Assembly (NCBI RefSeq): GCF_018732085.1
Contig: NZ_CP076103.1
Span: 6,251,469 to 6,315,468 of the forward strand
Direction of reading: 5' to 3'
DNA from: Lysobacter capsici
GTDB taxonomy: Bacteria > Pseudomonadota > Gammaproteobacteria > Xanthomonadales > Xanthomonadaceae
DNA: 64,000 bases
In this document: positions 54,245 through 63,633 of the stretch, in pieces
How positions within the stretch are numbered: the first letter of the stretch is position 1
How the letters are laid out: every line of letters starts with the position of its first letter
Program-made: the position numbers and the translations under genes
The notes under the pieces: generated by a model
Databases searched by the model: none
Told to the model about the DNA's origin: nothing
Seen by the model: the letters and a program-made list of their open reading frames with translations, nothing else

Positions 54245-55447
54245 ATGCCCCTCGCCCTCCTGGCCCTGACCCTCGGCGCCTTCGCCATCGGCACCACCGA
54301 GTTCGTCATCGTCGGCCTGATCCCCACCATCGCCGCCGACCTCGGCGTCGACCTGCCCTCGGCCGGCCTGCTGGTCAGCCTGTACGCGCTCGGCGTCGCC
54401 ATCGGCGCGCCGCTGCTGACCGCGCTGACCGGGCGGGTGCCGCGCAAGACCCTGCTGGTCGGGCTGATGGCGCTGTTCACCGTCGGCAACCTCGTTGCCT
54501 GGCTCGCGCCGGGGTACGCCACCTTGATCGTCGCGCGCATCCTCACCGGCCTCGCCCACGGCGTGTTCTTCTCGGTCGGCTCGATCATCGCCACCAGCCT
54601 GGTGCCGAAGGACAAGGCCGCCAGCGCCATCGCGACCATGTTCAGCGGCATGACCGCCGCCTTCGTCACCGGCATTCCGATGGGCACCTTCATCGGCCAG
54701 CACTTCGGTTGGCGCACCACGTTCCTCGTGGTCGCCGCGTTCGGCCTGATCGCGATGCTCGGCAGCGCGTTGTTCGTGCCGAAGAAGATCGCCCACACCG
54801 CGCCGGCGCCGCTGCTCAAGCAGGCCGCGGTGCTGCTGCAACCGCGCTTGCTGCTGGTCTATGCGATGACCGCGGTCGGTTACGGCGGTTCGTTGATCGC
54901 CTTCACCTACCTCGCGCCGATCCTGCAGGACATCGCCGGGTTCAGTCCGAACATGGTCAGCCTGGTGTTGCTCGCCTACGGCGTATCGGTCGCGTTCGGC
55001 AACGTCTGGGGCGGCAAGCTCGCCGACCGGCACGGCCCGATCAAGGCCTTGAAGACGATCTTCCTGCTGCTGGCCGCGGTGTTGTTCGTGCTGAGCTTCA
55101 CCGCGCACAACCCGTGGTTGGTGGTACTCACTGCGCTGGCCTGGGGCGCGGTCGCGTTCGGCAACGTGCCGGGCCTGCAGGTGTACGTGGTCAAGCAGGC
55201 CGAGCACTACTCGCCGCAGGCGGTCGACGTCGCCGCCGGTTTCAACATCGCCGCGTTCAATCTCGGCGTCGCCGGCGGCTCCTGGGCCGGTGGCCTCGTC
55301 GTCACTCACCTCGGCCTGGGCCATACGCCGTGGGTCGGCGCGCTGGTGGTGCTCGGCGCGTTCGGCCTGACCGCGCTGAGCGGCTGGCTCGACCGTCGCG
55401 ATGGTCTGCCTGATCGCGCCAGCGGCGCCATCGCTGTCGCGCATTGA
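54245..55447 (+). CDS. Major facilitator superfamily exporter (AraJ/YdhP-like)
   Basis: 400 residues with twelve predicted TM helices. The N-terminal PLALLALTLGAFAIGTTEFV and IPTIAADLGVDLPSAGLLVS match the DHA1 AraJ-type sugar or drug efflux family. The RVPRKTLLVGLMAL region (motif A) and GNVWGGKLADRHG follow in the second half. Predicted inner-membrane H+ antiporter of unknown substrate. I start at the ATG at 54245 (MPLALLAL); the ATG three codons earlier is equally possible. Neighbours dkgB and an OYE reductase follow in the same direction. Confidence 0.93.
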   Translation: MPLALLALTLGAFAIGTTEFVIVGLIPTIAADLGVDLPSAGLLVSLYALGVAIGAPLLTALTGRVPRKTLLVGLMALFTVGNLVAWLAPGYATLIVARILTGLAHGVFFSVGSIIATSLVPKDKAASAIATMFSGMTAAFVTGIPMGTFIGQHFGWRTTFLVVAAFGLIAMLGSALFVPKKIAHTAPAPLLKQAAVLLQPRLLLVYAMTAVGYGGSLIAFTYLAPILQDIAGFSPNMVSLVLLAYGVSVAFGNVWGGKLADRHGPIKALKTIFLLLAAVLFVLSFTAHNPWLVVLTALAWGAVAFGNVPGLQVYVVKQAEHYSPQAVDVAAGFNIAAFNLGVAGGSWAGGLVVTHLGLGHTPWVGALVVLGAFGLTALSGWLDRRDGLPDRASGAIAVAH

Positions 55448-55477
55448 TTCTTTTTTCTGACACTTGAGGATTTCTCC

Positions 55478-56281
55478 ATGAACCTTCCCGCCTTCGGCCT
55501 CGGCACCTTTCGTCTCAAGGACCAGGTCGTCATCGACTCGGTGCGCAACGGCCTGGAACTGGGCTATCGCGTCATCGACACCGCGCAGATCTACGGCAAC
55601 GAAGCGCAGGTCGGTCAGGCCATCGCCGACAGCGGCGTGGCCCGCGACGAACTTTTCATCACCACCAAGATCTGGGTCGACAACCTGTCCAAGGACGCGC
55701 TGATCCCCAGCCTGCGCGAAAGCCTGGACAAGCTGCGCACCGATCGCGTCGACCTGACCTTGATCCATTGGCCGTCGCCGGGCGACGCGGTGTCGGTGGA
55801 TGAATTCATGACCGCGCTCGCGCAAGCCAAGGCGCAAGGGCTGACCCGCGCGATCGGCGTGTCGAACTTCAACATCGACCTGATGCAGCGCGCGATCGAT
55901 GTTGTCGGCGCCGATGCGATCGCCACCAATCAAGTCGAACTGCATCCCTACCTGCAGAACCGCAAGCTCGCGCAGTTCGCCCAGAGCCAAGGCATCGGGC
56001 TGACTTCGTACATGACCCTGGCCTACGGCAAGGTGCTCGGCGATCCGGTCATCGTCGAGATCGCGCGCAAGCACGACGCGACGCCGGCGCAGGTCTCGCT
56101 GGCCTGGGCGATGCAGCTGGGCTACGCGGTGATCCCGTCTTCGACCAGGCGCGAGAATCTGGCGAGCAACCTGCTCGCGACCTCGCTGCGCCTGAGCGAC
56201 GACGACATGGCGCGCATCGCCACGCTTGATCGTGGCGAGCGCTTGACCGATCCCGATCGCCTTGCGCCTGCGTGGGATTGA
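55478..56281 (+). CDS. dkgB: 2,5-didehydrogluconate reductase B / aldo-keto reductase
   Basis: 267 residues, AKR5-type. The catalytic tetrad: VIDTAQIYGNE (Asp, Tyr), ITTKIWVDN (Lys), LTLIHWP (His). FCVSNF-like IGVSNFNIDLM and IPSSTRRENLASNL (NADPH binding) are present. DkgB-like enzymes reduce methylglyoxal and diketo-gluconate. It starts 30 bases after the MFS gene, so likely co-transcribed. TTGAGGATTTCTCC precedes the ATG. Confidence 0.93.
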   Translation: MNLPAFGLGTFRLKDQVVIDSVRNGLELGYRVIDTAQIYGNEAQVGQAIADSGVARDELFITTKIWVDNLSKDALIPSLRESLDKLRTDRVDLTLIHWPSPGDAVSVDEFMTALAQAKAQGLTRAIGVSNFNIDLMQRAIDVVGADAIATNQVELHPYLQNRKLAQFAQSQGIGLTSYMTLAYGKVLGDPVIVEIARKHDATPAQVSLAWAMQLGYAVIPSSTRRENLASNLLATSLRLSDDDMARIATLDRGERLTDPDRLAPAWD

Positions 56282-56327
56282 TCGCGGCGTGATCCTTCCG
56301 GCTACGAACGCGGCTGTCCGAAACTCC

Positions 56328-56391
56328 GCGGTCGCGGCTCGCGCCGCTCCTACAGGTAGCCCATGTAGGAGCGAGGCAAGTCGCGACCGCG
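56328..56391. repeat. Inverted pair of GTAGGAGCGGCGCGAGCCGCG units
   Basis: GCGGTCGCGGCTCGCGCCGC then TCCTACAG, with GTAGGAGCGAGGCAAGTCGC then GACCGCG facing it across a 10-base loop. A hairpin in the 257-base spacer between dkgB and the OYE gene. Confidence 0.9.
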
Positions 56392-56538
56392 AATCATCGC
56401 CAACGTCGCCACCGACCTACCGCAAGCGAACCCCTCCAACGATTCTTGCCTCCACGGAAAAGATCGTTTGCTCCACACCCGATTTTTCCGCCACATCCAC
56501 AGCCCTACACTTCCCCCCCCGAACCACCGAGACCCGCC

Positions 56539-57639
56539 ATGCTGTTCACCTCCCACCGCCTGGGCGACTTCGACACCCGCAACCGCATCGTCATGCCGCC
56601 GATGACCCGCTCGCGCGCCGGCCGTGGCGATGTCGCCACCGAGCTGATGGCGCAGTACTACGCGCAACGCGCCGGCGCCGGCCTGATCGTCAGCGAAGGC
56701 ACCCAGATCAGCCGCCAGGGCCAGGGTTATGCGTGGACGCCCGGCATCTACACCGCCGAGCAGATCGCCGGCTGGCGCAAGGTCACCGACGCGGTCCACG
56801 CGCAGGGCGGCCGCATGTTCGCCCAGCTGTGGCATGTCGGCCGCGTCTCGCACGTGGCCTTGCAGGAAGGCGGCGCCGCGCCGGTGTCGTCGTCGCCGCT
56901 GACCGCGATCGGGGTGAAAGTGTTCGTCGATGTCGAAGGCCGCGGGCCGGAAGCCGGCGTCGGCGAAATGGTCCAGCACTCCGCGCCGCGCGCGCTCACG
57001 ATCGAGGAAATCGCCGGCATCGTCGCCGACTTCGCCCAGGCCGCGCACAACGCGTTGGAGGCCGGTTTCGACGGGGTCGAACTGCACGGCGCCAACGGCT
57101 ATCTGATCAACCAGTTCATCGACTCGCAGGCCAACACGCGCAGCGACGAATACGGCGGCTCGTTGCCCAACCGCCTGCGTTTCCTGCGCGAAGTCGCGCA
57201 AGCGGTGTTCGACGTGGTCGGCCCCGGCCGCCTCGGCGTGCGGCTGGCGCCGTTGACCACCTTGCAAGGCGCGGTCGACGACACTCCGCAGGCGACGTAT
57301 CTGGCCGCGGCGAAAATCCTCGACGACCTCGGCGCGGCCTATATCCACGTCGCCGAAGCCGACTGGGACGACGCGCCCGGCATGCCCGACGCGTTTCGCG
57401 AAGCGCTGCGCATCGTGTTCGGCGGCACGCTGATTTATTCGGGCCGCTACACCAAACAACGCGCCGAAGAAGCGTTGAGCAACGGTTGGGCCGACCTGAT
57501 CGGCTTCGGCCGGCCGTTCATCGCCAATCCGGATCTGCCGCATCGGCTCGAACACGATCTGCCGCTCAGCGAAGGCGATCGCACGCGCTACTTCGGCGGC
57601 GGCGCGCAGGGGTATACCGACTACGCCCGGGCCGCCTGA
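56539..57639 (+). CDS. Old yellow enzyme family alkene reductase (NemA-like)
   Basis: 366 residues, FMN-dependent TIM barrel. The OYE signature is strong: RIVMPPMTRSRAGRGDVATE near 15-34, QLWHVGRVSH, and HGANGYLINQFIDSQANTRS then DEYGGSLPNR. FGRPFIANPDL (FMN phosphate site) is near the C-terminus. It reduces activated C=C bonds, such as N-ethylmaleimide and nitrate esters. It probably shares regulation with DkgB and the MFS exporter as a xenobiotic reduction set, though a 257-base spacer with a hairpin lies between. Confidence 0.94.
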   Translation: MLFTSHRLGDFDTRNRIVMPPMTRSRAGRGDVATELMAQYYAQRAGAGLIVSEGTQISRQGQGYAWTPGIYTAEQIAGWRKVTDAVHAQGGRMFAQLWHVGRVSHVALQEGGAAPVSSSPLTAIGVKVFVDVEGRGPEAGVGEMVQHSAPRALTIEEIAGIVADFAQAAHNALEAGFDGVELHGANGYLINQFIDSQANTRSDEYGGSLPNRLRFLREVAQAVFDVVGPGRLGVRLAPLTTLQGAVDDTPQATYLAAAKILDDLGAAYIHVAEADWDDAPGMPDAFREALRIVFGGTLIYSGRYTKQRAEEALSNGWADLIGFGRPFIANPDLPHRLEHDLPLSEGDRTRYFGGGAQGYTDYARAA

Positions 57640-57704
57640 GGTACGTCGGCTTTCGACGCCGTGCATCGGCGCCGACAGGCGGCGGCGAATCAATCGACCG
57701 CTTT

Positions 57705-58346
57705 TCAGCTCGGCCACTTCGACCCGCGAATCACGCTGCAGAAGTTGCCCCGCGCGAACCCGGGCTCCTTGTCGGCGATCACGTCGGCCTTGACGTTGCC
57801 GAAGGTCGTCTCCGGCTTGTGCCGGATGCCGTCGTAGAAAGCCTGCAGGATAGCTTCCTTGAAGCGCGCGCCGCGCGGATGTTCGCGCACCACCGCCTCG
57901 CGTTGCGCGTCGCTGTAGCGGTCGTAGGTCAGGCCCAGCACGTCCATCTCTACGCCCGCGGTGACCAGCGCGATCAGCGGATGCATGTGCTGCGGAATGC
58001 CGGGCGTGGTGTGCAGCGCGATCGCAGTCCAGACCGTGTCAATGTCGTAGGGGGCGATGCCGCGCGCGCCGAGGAAATCGCGCGCCGCATTGGCGCCGTC
58101 GACCTCGAACCGTTCGCAGGCGCTGCTGTGGCGGTGGGTCAGCCCGAGATCGTGGAACATGCAGCCGCAGTACAACAGCTCCGGATCGAACTTCAGCCCG
58201 CGCTCGCGGCCGGCCAGCGCGGCGAAGTAGTACACCCGGCTGGAATGATGGAACAGCAGCGGCGAGGCGGTGTCGCGGACCAGCTCGGTGATCTCGCGCG
58301 CCAGCGCGCTGTCGGGAATGCGGATGCCGTCGATGTCGGGGTTCAT
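57705..58346 (-). CDS. HD domain protein (cyanamide hydratase-like)
   Basis: 213 residues. HD superfamily metal motif: H in HHSSRVYYFAAL, then CGCMFHDLGLTHRH with the HD pair, and a later H in ALHTTPGIPQHMHPL. The order H..HD..H..H fits the family of metal-dependent phosphohydrolases and the cyanamide hydratase-type branch. The start is taken at the ATG at 58346 (MNPDIDGIRIPD), since the 12 upstream in-frame residues are not family-like. Function unknown; it is divergent from the GlxA-type regulator, which could control it (inference). Confidence 0.87.
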   Translation of the reverse strand: MNPDIDGIRIPDSALAREITELVRDTASPLLFHHSSRVYYFAALAGRERGLKFDPELLYCGCMFHDLGLTHRHSSACERFEVDGANAARDFLGARGIAPYDIDTVWTAIALHTTPGIPQHMHPLIALVTAGVEMDVLGLTYDRYSDAQREAVVREHPRGARFKEAILQAFYDGIRHKPETTFGNVKADVIADKEPGFARGNFCSVIRGSKWPS

Positions 58347-58472
58347 GGCCGTGTCGGGAGTCGGGGGACTTTCATGCTCCACCCGGGGTGCGATGTCCTC
58401 AATCGGCGCAATACGTCCTAGACTGCCATTTCACGCGTGCAGCCGACGCCGGTGCGTCGAGAGGCGAATGTC

Positions 58473-59435
58473 ATGGCCCGAACCATCGCGATCCTCGCCC
58501 TGCCGTCGGTGCAACTGCTCGACGTCTCCGGTCCGCTGGACGTGTTCGCGCAAGCCAATACCGAAACCGGACGCGAGGCCTACGCGCTGCGCGTGGTCGC
58601 CTGCGAGGCCGGGCCGATCCGCAGTTCCTCAGGCATGCGCCTGTTGCCGGACCTGATCGCCGGACGCTCGGACGAACGCTTCGACACCTTGCTGATCGCC
58701 GGCGCGCCGAACGCCTCGCGCGCGCGCCTCAAGGACAGCGTGCTGGCCTGGATCCGTGCGAGCGCGACGAAATCGCGGCGTTACGGCTCGGTCTGCACCG
58801 GCGCGTTCGCGCTCGCCGCCGCCGGCCTGCTCGACGGCCGCCGCGCGACCACGCATTGGGCCGCCGCCGCCGCGCTCGCCTCGGCGTATCCGAACGCGAC
58901 GATCGAAGCCGATGCACTGATCGTGCGCGACGGCAAACTGCGCACCGCCGCGGGCGTCACCGCCGGCCTGGATCTCGCCCTGGCCTTGGTCGAGGAAGAT
59001 CTCGGGCGCGAACTGGCGATGCGGGTGGCGTCGCAGTTGGTGATGTTCTTCAAGCGCCCGGGCGGGCAATTGCAGTTCAGCCGCCACGGCCAGGCGCATC
59101 CGGCCGGACGTTCGGCGCTGCAGGAAGTGCAGCGTTGGGTCGCGGCGAATCCGGCGCAGGATCACAGCGTCGATGCGCTGGCCGAACGCGCGGGTTTGAG
59201 CCCGCGGCATTTCGCGCGCTTGTTCCTGGCTGAAGTCGGGATCACGCCGGCGGCGTGGGTCGAGTCGGCGCGGATCGACCGCGCGCGCGATTTGCTGGAA
59301 TCCGGCCACGCGCCCAAGCAAGTCGCGGCGCTGTGCCGCTTCGCCAACGCCGACACGCTGCGGCGCTCGTTCGCGCGCCACCTCGGCGTCACGCCGGCGG
59401 AGTATCGGCGGCGGCACGGTCACGGCCGCGCCTGA
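58473..59435 (+). CDS. GlxA family transcriptional regulator (DJ-1/PfpI plus AraC)
   Basis: 320 residues. N-terminal DJ-1/PfpI domain (1-190): ILALPSVQLLDVSGPLDVFA and the nucleophile elbow GSVCTGAFALAAAGLLDG (C108). C-terminal AraC double helix-turn-helix (about 220-315): LAERAGLSPRHFARLFLAEV, then CRFANADTLRRSFARHLGVT. The DJ-1 domain is thought to sense a ligand or redox state. It is divergent from the HD-domain gene. Ligand unknown. Confidence 0.92.
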   Translation: MARTIAILALPSVQLLDVSGPLDVFAQANTETGREAYALRVVACEAGPIRSSSGMRLLPDLIAGRSDERFDTLLIAGAPNASRARLKDSVLAWIRASATKSRRYGSVCTGAFALAAAGLLDGRRATTHWAAAAALASAYPNATIEADALIVRDGKLRTAAGVTAGLDLALALVEEDLGRELAMRVASQLVMFFKRPGGQLQFSRHGQAHPAGRSALQEVQRWVAANPAQDHSVDALAERAGLSPRHFARLFLAEVGITPAAWVESARIDRARDLLESGHAPKQVAALCRFANADTLRRSFARHLGVTPAEYRRRHGHGRA

Positions 59436-59453
59436 GGCGGTTCGCGCGGCGGC

Positions 59454-60821
59454 TTATTTGCCGATGCAGAAGCTCGAAAAGATATGCCCGAGCAAATCGT
59501 CGGCGCGCACGCGGCCGGTGATTTCGCCTAGCGCATCGTGCGCCTGGCGCAAGGCTTCGGCGGCGAGGTCGAGCATTTCGTGGTCGAGTTGCGCGCGCGC
59601 GTCGTCGAGTTCGTCGCGCGCGCGCAGCAGCGCATCGACGTGGCGCGCGCGCGCGGTGAACGCGCCTTCGCTGGCGTCGGCGGCGTCGCCCTGCGCCAGC
59701 GCGCGCAAACGCGCGTGCAGACGATCGAGCCCGGCGCCGCTGCGCGCGGACACGAACACGCGGTCTTCGCCGCCGATGTCGGCCGGCGTGGGCGAACCGT
59801 AGTCGGATTCGATCAGGTCGATCTTGTTGTAGACGTACAGGCAGGCCGGCACGCCGACGATGGCATCGGCGACCGAAGCCAGGCCGCTGTCGGGATCGCG
59901 CGCATCCAGCACCACGATGGCGAGATCGGCGCGGACCAGTTCGCCGCGCGCGCGACGCATGCCTTCGCGCTCGATCGCATCGCCGCCTTCGCGCAAGCCG
60001 GCGGTGTCGACCAAAGTGAGTTCGACACCGTCGAGTTTGACCGTTTCGTGCAGCAGGTCGCGGGTGGTGCCGGCGATGTCGGTGACGATGGCACGCTCGC
60101 TGCCGGCCAGCGCATTCAACAGCGAACTCTTGCCGGCGTTGGGCGGGCCGACGATCACCGCGTGCAGGCCGTCGCGCAGGCGGCGGCCGCGTTCGGCGGC
60201 GGCGAGCAGATCGTCGAGCGCGGTCGAGGCGGCGGCGAAGCGTGTGCGCAACGCGGCGCCGCCGAGCGTGTCGAGCGATTCGTCGGCGAAGTCGATCGCC
60301 GCTTCGACGTGGACGCGGATCGCCAGCACGTCGTCGGCGAGCGCTTCGACCCGGCGCGAAAACTCGCCGTCGAGGGCGCGGCGCGCGGCGCGCGCGGCGC
60401 GCGCATCGCCAGCCGCGATCAGGTCGGCGACCGCTTCGGCCTGGGCAAGATCCAGGCGTCCTTCGAGAAACGCGCGTTCGCTGAATTCACCCGGTCGCGC
60501 GCGGCGGGCGCCCAAGGCGCACACGCGCGCGAGCAACTCCTCCAGCAACGCCGGGCCGCCATGCGCCTGCAGTTCGACCACGTCCTCGCCGGTGTAGCTC
60601 GCCGGCGCGGCGAAGTACAAGGCGATGCCGTCGTCGAGGGTTTCGCCCTGGGCATCGTGGAAATGCACGTAGTGCGCGTGGCGCGGTTGCAACTCGCGCG
60701 CGGCGATGGCCTGGGCGATGGCGAGCGAGCGCGAACCCGACACGCGCACAATGCCGACGCCACCGGCGCCGGGGGCGGTGGCGATCGCGGCGATGGTGTC
60801 GCGGGCGGAGGGTGAGGTCAT
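59454..60821 (-). CDS. mnmE: tRNA uridine-5-carboxymethylaminomethyl modification GTPase
   Basis: 455 residues. MnmE with MnmG modifies the wobble uridine of certain tRNAs. N-terminal tetrahydrofolate-binding domain (1-115) with DTIAAIATAPGAGGVGIVRV, then GTPase G-domain at about 215-375: VGPPNAGKSSLLNAL (G1), DIAGTTRD (G2), DTAGLR (G3) and NKID (G4). The C-terminus ends in CIGK, the family hallmark. Orientation and position next to yidC match the rpmH-rnpA-yidC-mnmE locus. The stop is 18 bases from the end of the GlxA-type gene. Confidence 0.98.
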   Translation of the reverse strand: MTSPSARDTIAAIATAPGAGGVGIVRVSGSRSLAIAQAIAARELQPRHAHYVHFHDAQGETLDDGIALYFAAPASYTGEDVVELQAHGGPALLEELLARVCALGARRARPGEFSERAFLEGRLDLAQAEAVADLIAAGDARAARAARRALDGEFSRRVEALADDVLAIRVHVEAAIDFADESLDTLGGAALRTRFAAASTALDDLLAAAERGRRLRDGLHAVIVGPPNAGKSSLLNALAGSERAIVTDIAGTTRDLLHETVKLDGVELTLVDTAGLREGGDAIEREGMRRARGELVRADLAIVVLDARDPDSGLASVADAIVGVPACLYVYNKIDLIESDYGSPTPADIGGEDRVFVSARSGAGLDRLHARLRALAQGDAADASEGAFTARARHVDALLRARDELDDARAQLDHEMLDLAAEALRQAHDALGEITGRVRADDLLGHIFSSFCIGK

Positions 60822-60953
60822 GGCGGCGATGATAAATCTCGGGGCTGCGAAGCGTGCGTGTTTGCTTGGCTAGGCGGCGCTGGGATGACGGTTGAGATGG
60901 GTTCCCCGTGCGCAACGACGCCGGGACTTACCGGCGGTCACGCCGTCCTTGCT

Positions 60954-61238
60954 CGTCATTCCCGCGAAGGCGGGAATCCAGAGACTTCAGAGTCATGCCT
61001 GGATGAAGCCCTGGATTCCCGCCTTCGCGGGAATGACGAGCACGGGCAGCGGGGATAAATCTCGGGACGGGAACGCGCGTGTTTGTGCGGCAAAGAGCAC
61101 TTTCTGGCCCGGCCTGCTTTTTTTGCTCGTCATTCCTGCGAAGGCGGGCTCTGCTTCACTTCGGCGAAGCCGAACATCCAGAGACTTCAGAGCCATGCCT
61201 CGGTGAAGCCGTGGATTCCCGCCTTCGCGGGAATGACG
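60954..61238. repeat. Two inverted pairs of the 28-bp REP-like element
   Basis: Pair 1 at 60954-61038 and pair 2 at 61128-61238. Each pair faces inward around AGAGACTTCAGAG and CATGCCTGGATGAAGCC-type linkers. The first unit of pair 2 is disrupted by CTCTGCTTCACTTCGGCGAA inside it. Same element as at 3204-3341. The 545-base spacer between mnmE and yidC holds no gene. Confidence 0.9.
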
Positions 61239-61316
61239 AGCACGGGCGGCGGTCAGATACCGAAGCTCGAACTGAAGCCGAAGTCGGCGAATGTAACCAC
61301 GACGTCCCCAAAAACA

Positions 61317-61342
61317 CGAAGCCCGCCAAACGGCGGGCTTCG
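61317..61342 (-). terminator. Terminator after yidC
   Basis: Stem CGAAGCCCGCC / GGCGGGCTTCG with an AAAC loop. On the minus strand the stem is followed by TGTTTTTG. It is 24 bases past the yidC stop. Confidence 0.9.
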
Positions 61343-61366
61343 TATCACAGCAAGTCGACAACGACC

Positions 61367-63109
61367 TCAGTCCTTGTCTTTATCCTTGCCCGGCGTCGCC
61401 GAGGCCTCGGCGTAACGCTTGGTCGTCAGCCACTGCTGCAGCAGGCCCAGGCCGCCGTTGGCCACCTGGTACAACACCAGGCCGGCCGGCAGGAACGCCA
61501 GGATCACGCCGAAGATCAGCGGCATGAACTGCATCATCTTGGCCTGCGCCGGGTCCATGCCGGTCATCGGCGTGAGCTTCTGCGTGGTCCACATGATCGC
61601 GATGTTCATCAGCGGCAGCACGAAGAACGGGTCGCGCGCGGTCAGGTCGTGGATCCACAGCATCCACGGCGCGTGACGCAGCTCGACCGACTCGGCGAGC
61701 ATCCAGTACAAGGTCATGAAGATGATCATCTGCGGCAGCAGCGGCAGACAGCCGCCGACCGGATTGATCTTCTCCTTCTTGTACAGCTCCATCAGCGCCA
61801 TCTGGAACTTCTGCTTGTCCTCGCCGTAGCGCTCCTTGAGCTGAGCCACGCGCGGCTGGAACTTGCGCATCTTCGCCGCCGACTTGTACTGCGCGGCCGA
61901 CAGCGGATACAGCGCCAGCTTCAGCAGCACCACCAGGCCGATGATCGCCCAGCCCCAGTTGCCGAACAGGTTATGCAGTTTTTCCAGCAGCCAGAACAGG
62001 CCGTTGGCGAGGGTGGCGAAGATGCTGTAGCTGCTGAAGTCGACCGCGCGGTCCAGGCCCTGCACGTTCTGCGCTTCGATCGCCTTGACCAGCTTCGGGC
62101 CGATCCACAGGCGCGCTTCGGTCTCGGCCTTGGCGCCGGGGGCGACGGTGACGCCCGGGCCGAGGTCGCGGATCAGGTACTGCGGCAGACCGCCGGCGTT
62201 GAGCTGCTCGAGCGAGAACTGGCCCTGGTCCTTCGTGCCCGGAATCCAGGCGGCGAAGAAGTGGTGCTGGAGCATCGCGATCCAGCCGCCGGTGACCTGC
62301 TTGTCGAGCTTGCCGTCGTCCTGGAACTTGTCGAACTTGCGCTTCTCGTACTTGTCGGTCGGGCTGTACCACGCCGCGCCCTGGAAGCTGTACTGCTCCG
62401 GGCTGAAGGGGCCCTTGTGGACCAGTTCGCGCGGCACCCGGCTGAGCTGGCGGTAGACGAAACCCGACCACGGCGCGGCGCTGGCGTTGACGACTTCGTC
62501 GCGCACCTTCACCGCGTAGTCGCCGCGGCGGAAGCTGTAGGTGCGGGTGATGGTCACGCCGTTCGGGCCGGTCCACACGAACGGCACCGACAGGTCGCGC
62601 GCGCCGTCGGCGAGGACGACATTGCGCTGCGGGCCGGCGAAGCGGAAACCCGACTCATGCGTCGGCGCGGCATTGCTCTGGCTGACCCAGCCGCTCTGGG
62701 CGACGAAGAACAGGGTCGAGTCGCTGGCCAGCAGCCGCATCGGCGGGCTGTTGGGTTCGGAGGTGATCGGGTACTTGAGCAGGTCGGCTTCGCTGAGCTC
62801 GCCGCCGCGCAGGTTCACCTTGAGCACGTCGGTGGTCACGGTGACGATGCCGTCGCTGGCGTCCGCCGCGGCAGCGCCGACGGTGGCAGCGGCGGCGGCC
62901 GGCGAACCGGGCACGGCCGGCGCGGCGCTCGGCACGCCGGGCACCGCGGCCACGGCGCCATTGGCGGCGGTGGGCACGGTGCTGGCCGGGGCGACGATCG
63001 CCGGCGCAGCGGTCGGCGGCGGCGCGGATTTCTCCTTGCCCCACTCCATCCACAACAAGGTCGCCACCATCAGCCAGGCGAGGATCAGAAAAGCACGGGT
63101 CTGGTTCAT
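61367..63109 (-). CDS. yidC: Membrane protein insertase YidC
   Basis: 580 residues. N-terminal TM helix at 3-20, an Ala/Pro/Thr-rich stretch to about 90, a large periplasmic beta-domain, then the conserved insertase core from about 355 (NLFGNWGWAIIGLVVLLKLA, KMRKFQPRVAQLKERYGEDK and MALMELYKKEKINPVGGCLP). GGCLPLLPQMIIF is the family signature. It inserts and folds inner-membrane proteins with or without Sec. Gene order with rnpA and rpmH upstream is standard. Only 15 bases separate it from rnpA. Confidence 0.98.
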   Translation of the reverse strand: MNQTRAFLILAWLMVATLLWMEWGKEKSAPPPTAAPAIVAPASTVPTAANGAVAAVPGVPSAAPAVPGSPAAAAATVGAAAADASDGIVTVTTDVLKVNLRGGELSEADLLKYPITSEPNSPPMRLLASDSTLFFVAQSGWVSQSNAAPTHESGFRFAGPQRNVVLADGARDLSVPFVWTGPNGVTITRTYSFRRGDYAVKVRDEVVNASAAPWSGFVYRQLSRVPRELVHKGPFSPEQYSFQGAAWYSPTDKYEKRKFDKFQDDGKLDKQVTGGWIAMLQHHFFAAWIPGTKDQGQFSLEQLNAGGLPQYLIRDLGPGVTVAPGAKAETEARLWIGPKLVKAIEAQNVQGLDRAVDFSSYSIFATLANGLFWLLEKLHNLFGNWGWAIIGLVVLLKLALYPLSAAQYKSAAKMRKFQPRVAQLKERYGEDKQKFQMALMELYKKEKINPVGGCLPLLPQMIIFMTLYWMLAESVELRHAPWMLWIHDLTARDPFFVLPLMNIAIMWTTQKLTPMTGMDPAQAKMMQFMPLIFGVILAFLPAGLVLYQVANGGLGLLQQWLTTKRYAEASATPGKDKDKD

Positions 63110-63124
63110 GGGCAGCAGGCAGGC

Positions 63125-63559
63125 TCAGCCGGGACCGGGGTCCGGCATGGGGTCGGAAGGGGAAGCGGCCGGCATTGTGCCGGGCGCCGCAGTTGCGGGC
63201 AATGCGGGCGCCGGCCGGGGAGCGGCGCGCTTGAGCAGACTCAGGAAGGCCGCGCGGAGTTCCTCGCCGCTGCAGCGCGAGGCGCCGGGTCGGGCGACGA
63301 GGACGTAATCGCCGCGCGGGAGCTCGTCGCGCACATGGCGAAAGGCATCGCGCAACACGCGCTTGATGCGGTTGCGGCCGACCGCGTGCGGATCGACCTT
63401 GCGCGACACCGCCAGGCCCATGCGCGGCGCGAGGTCCGGATCGGGCTGGAAATGCAAAGCGAGCACGGGCAGCGCCACGCGCCGGCCATGCTTGAAGATT
63501 CGGTCGAAATCGGAGCGCGCGCGTACCCGCGCGGTGCGCGGGAAGCGGGTCGAATTCAT
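63125..63559 (-). CDS. rnpA: Ribonuclease P protein component
   Basis: 144 residues. The RnpA signature is the basic central motif GRNRIKRVLRDAFRHVRDEL (about 62-81), with FPRTARVRARSDFDRIFKHG at the front. The protein partners the RNase P RNA to mature tRNA 5' ends. The C-terminal 35 residues (APRPAPALPATAAPG and beyond) are Ala/Pro-rich and longer than the usual 110-120-residue family length. It lies 74 bases downstream of rpmH in the same direction. Confidence 0.96.
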   Translation of the reverse strand: MNSTRFPRTARVRARSDFDRIFKHGRRVALPVLALHFQPDPDLAPRMGLAVSRKVDPHAVGRNRIKRVLRDAFRHVRDELPRGDYVLVARPGASRCSGEELRAAFLSLLKRAAPRPAPALPATAAPGTMPAASPSDPMPDPGPG

Positions 63560-63633
63560 CGGATGCGATCGGTGACGCGACGCGGGATCGGCACGGCAGG
63601 TGCGATCACACGCGGCGCGTTCGCCGGCAACGC

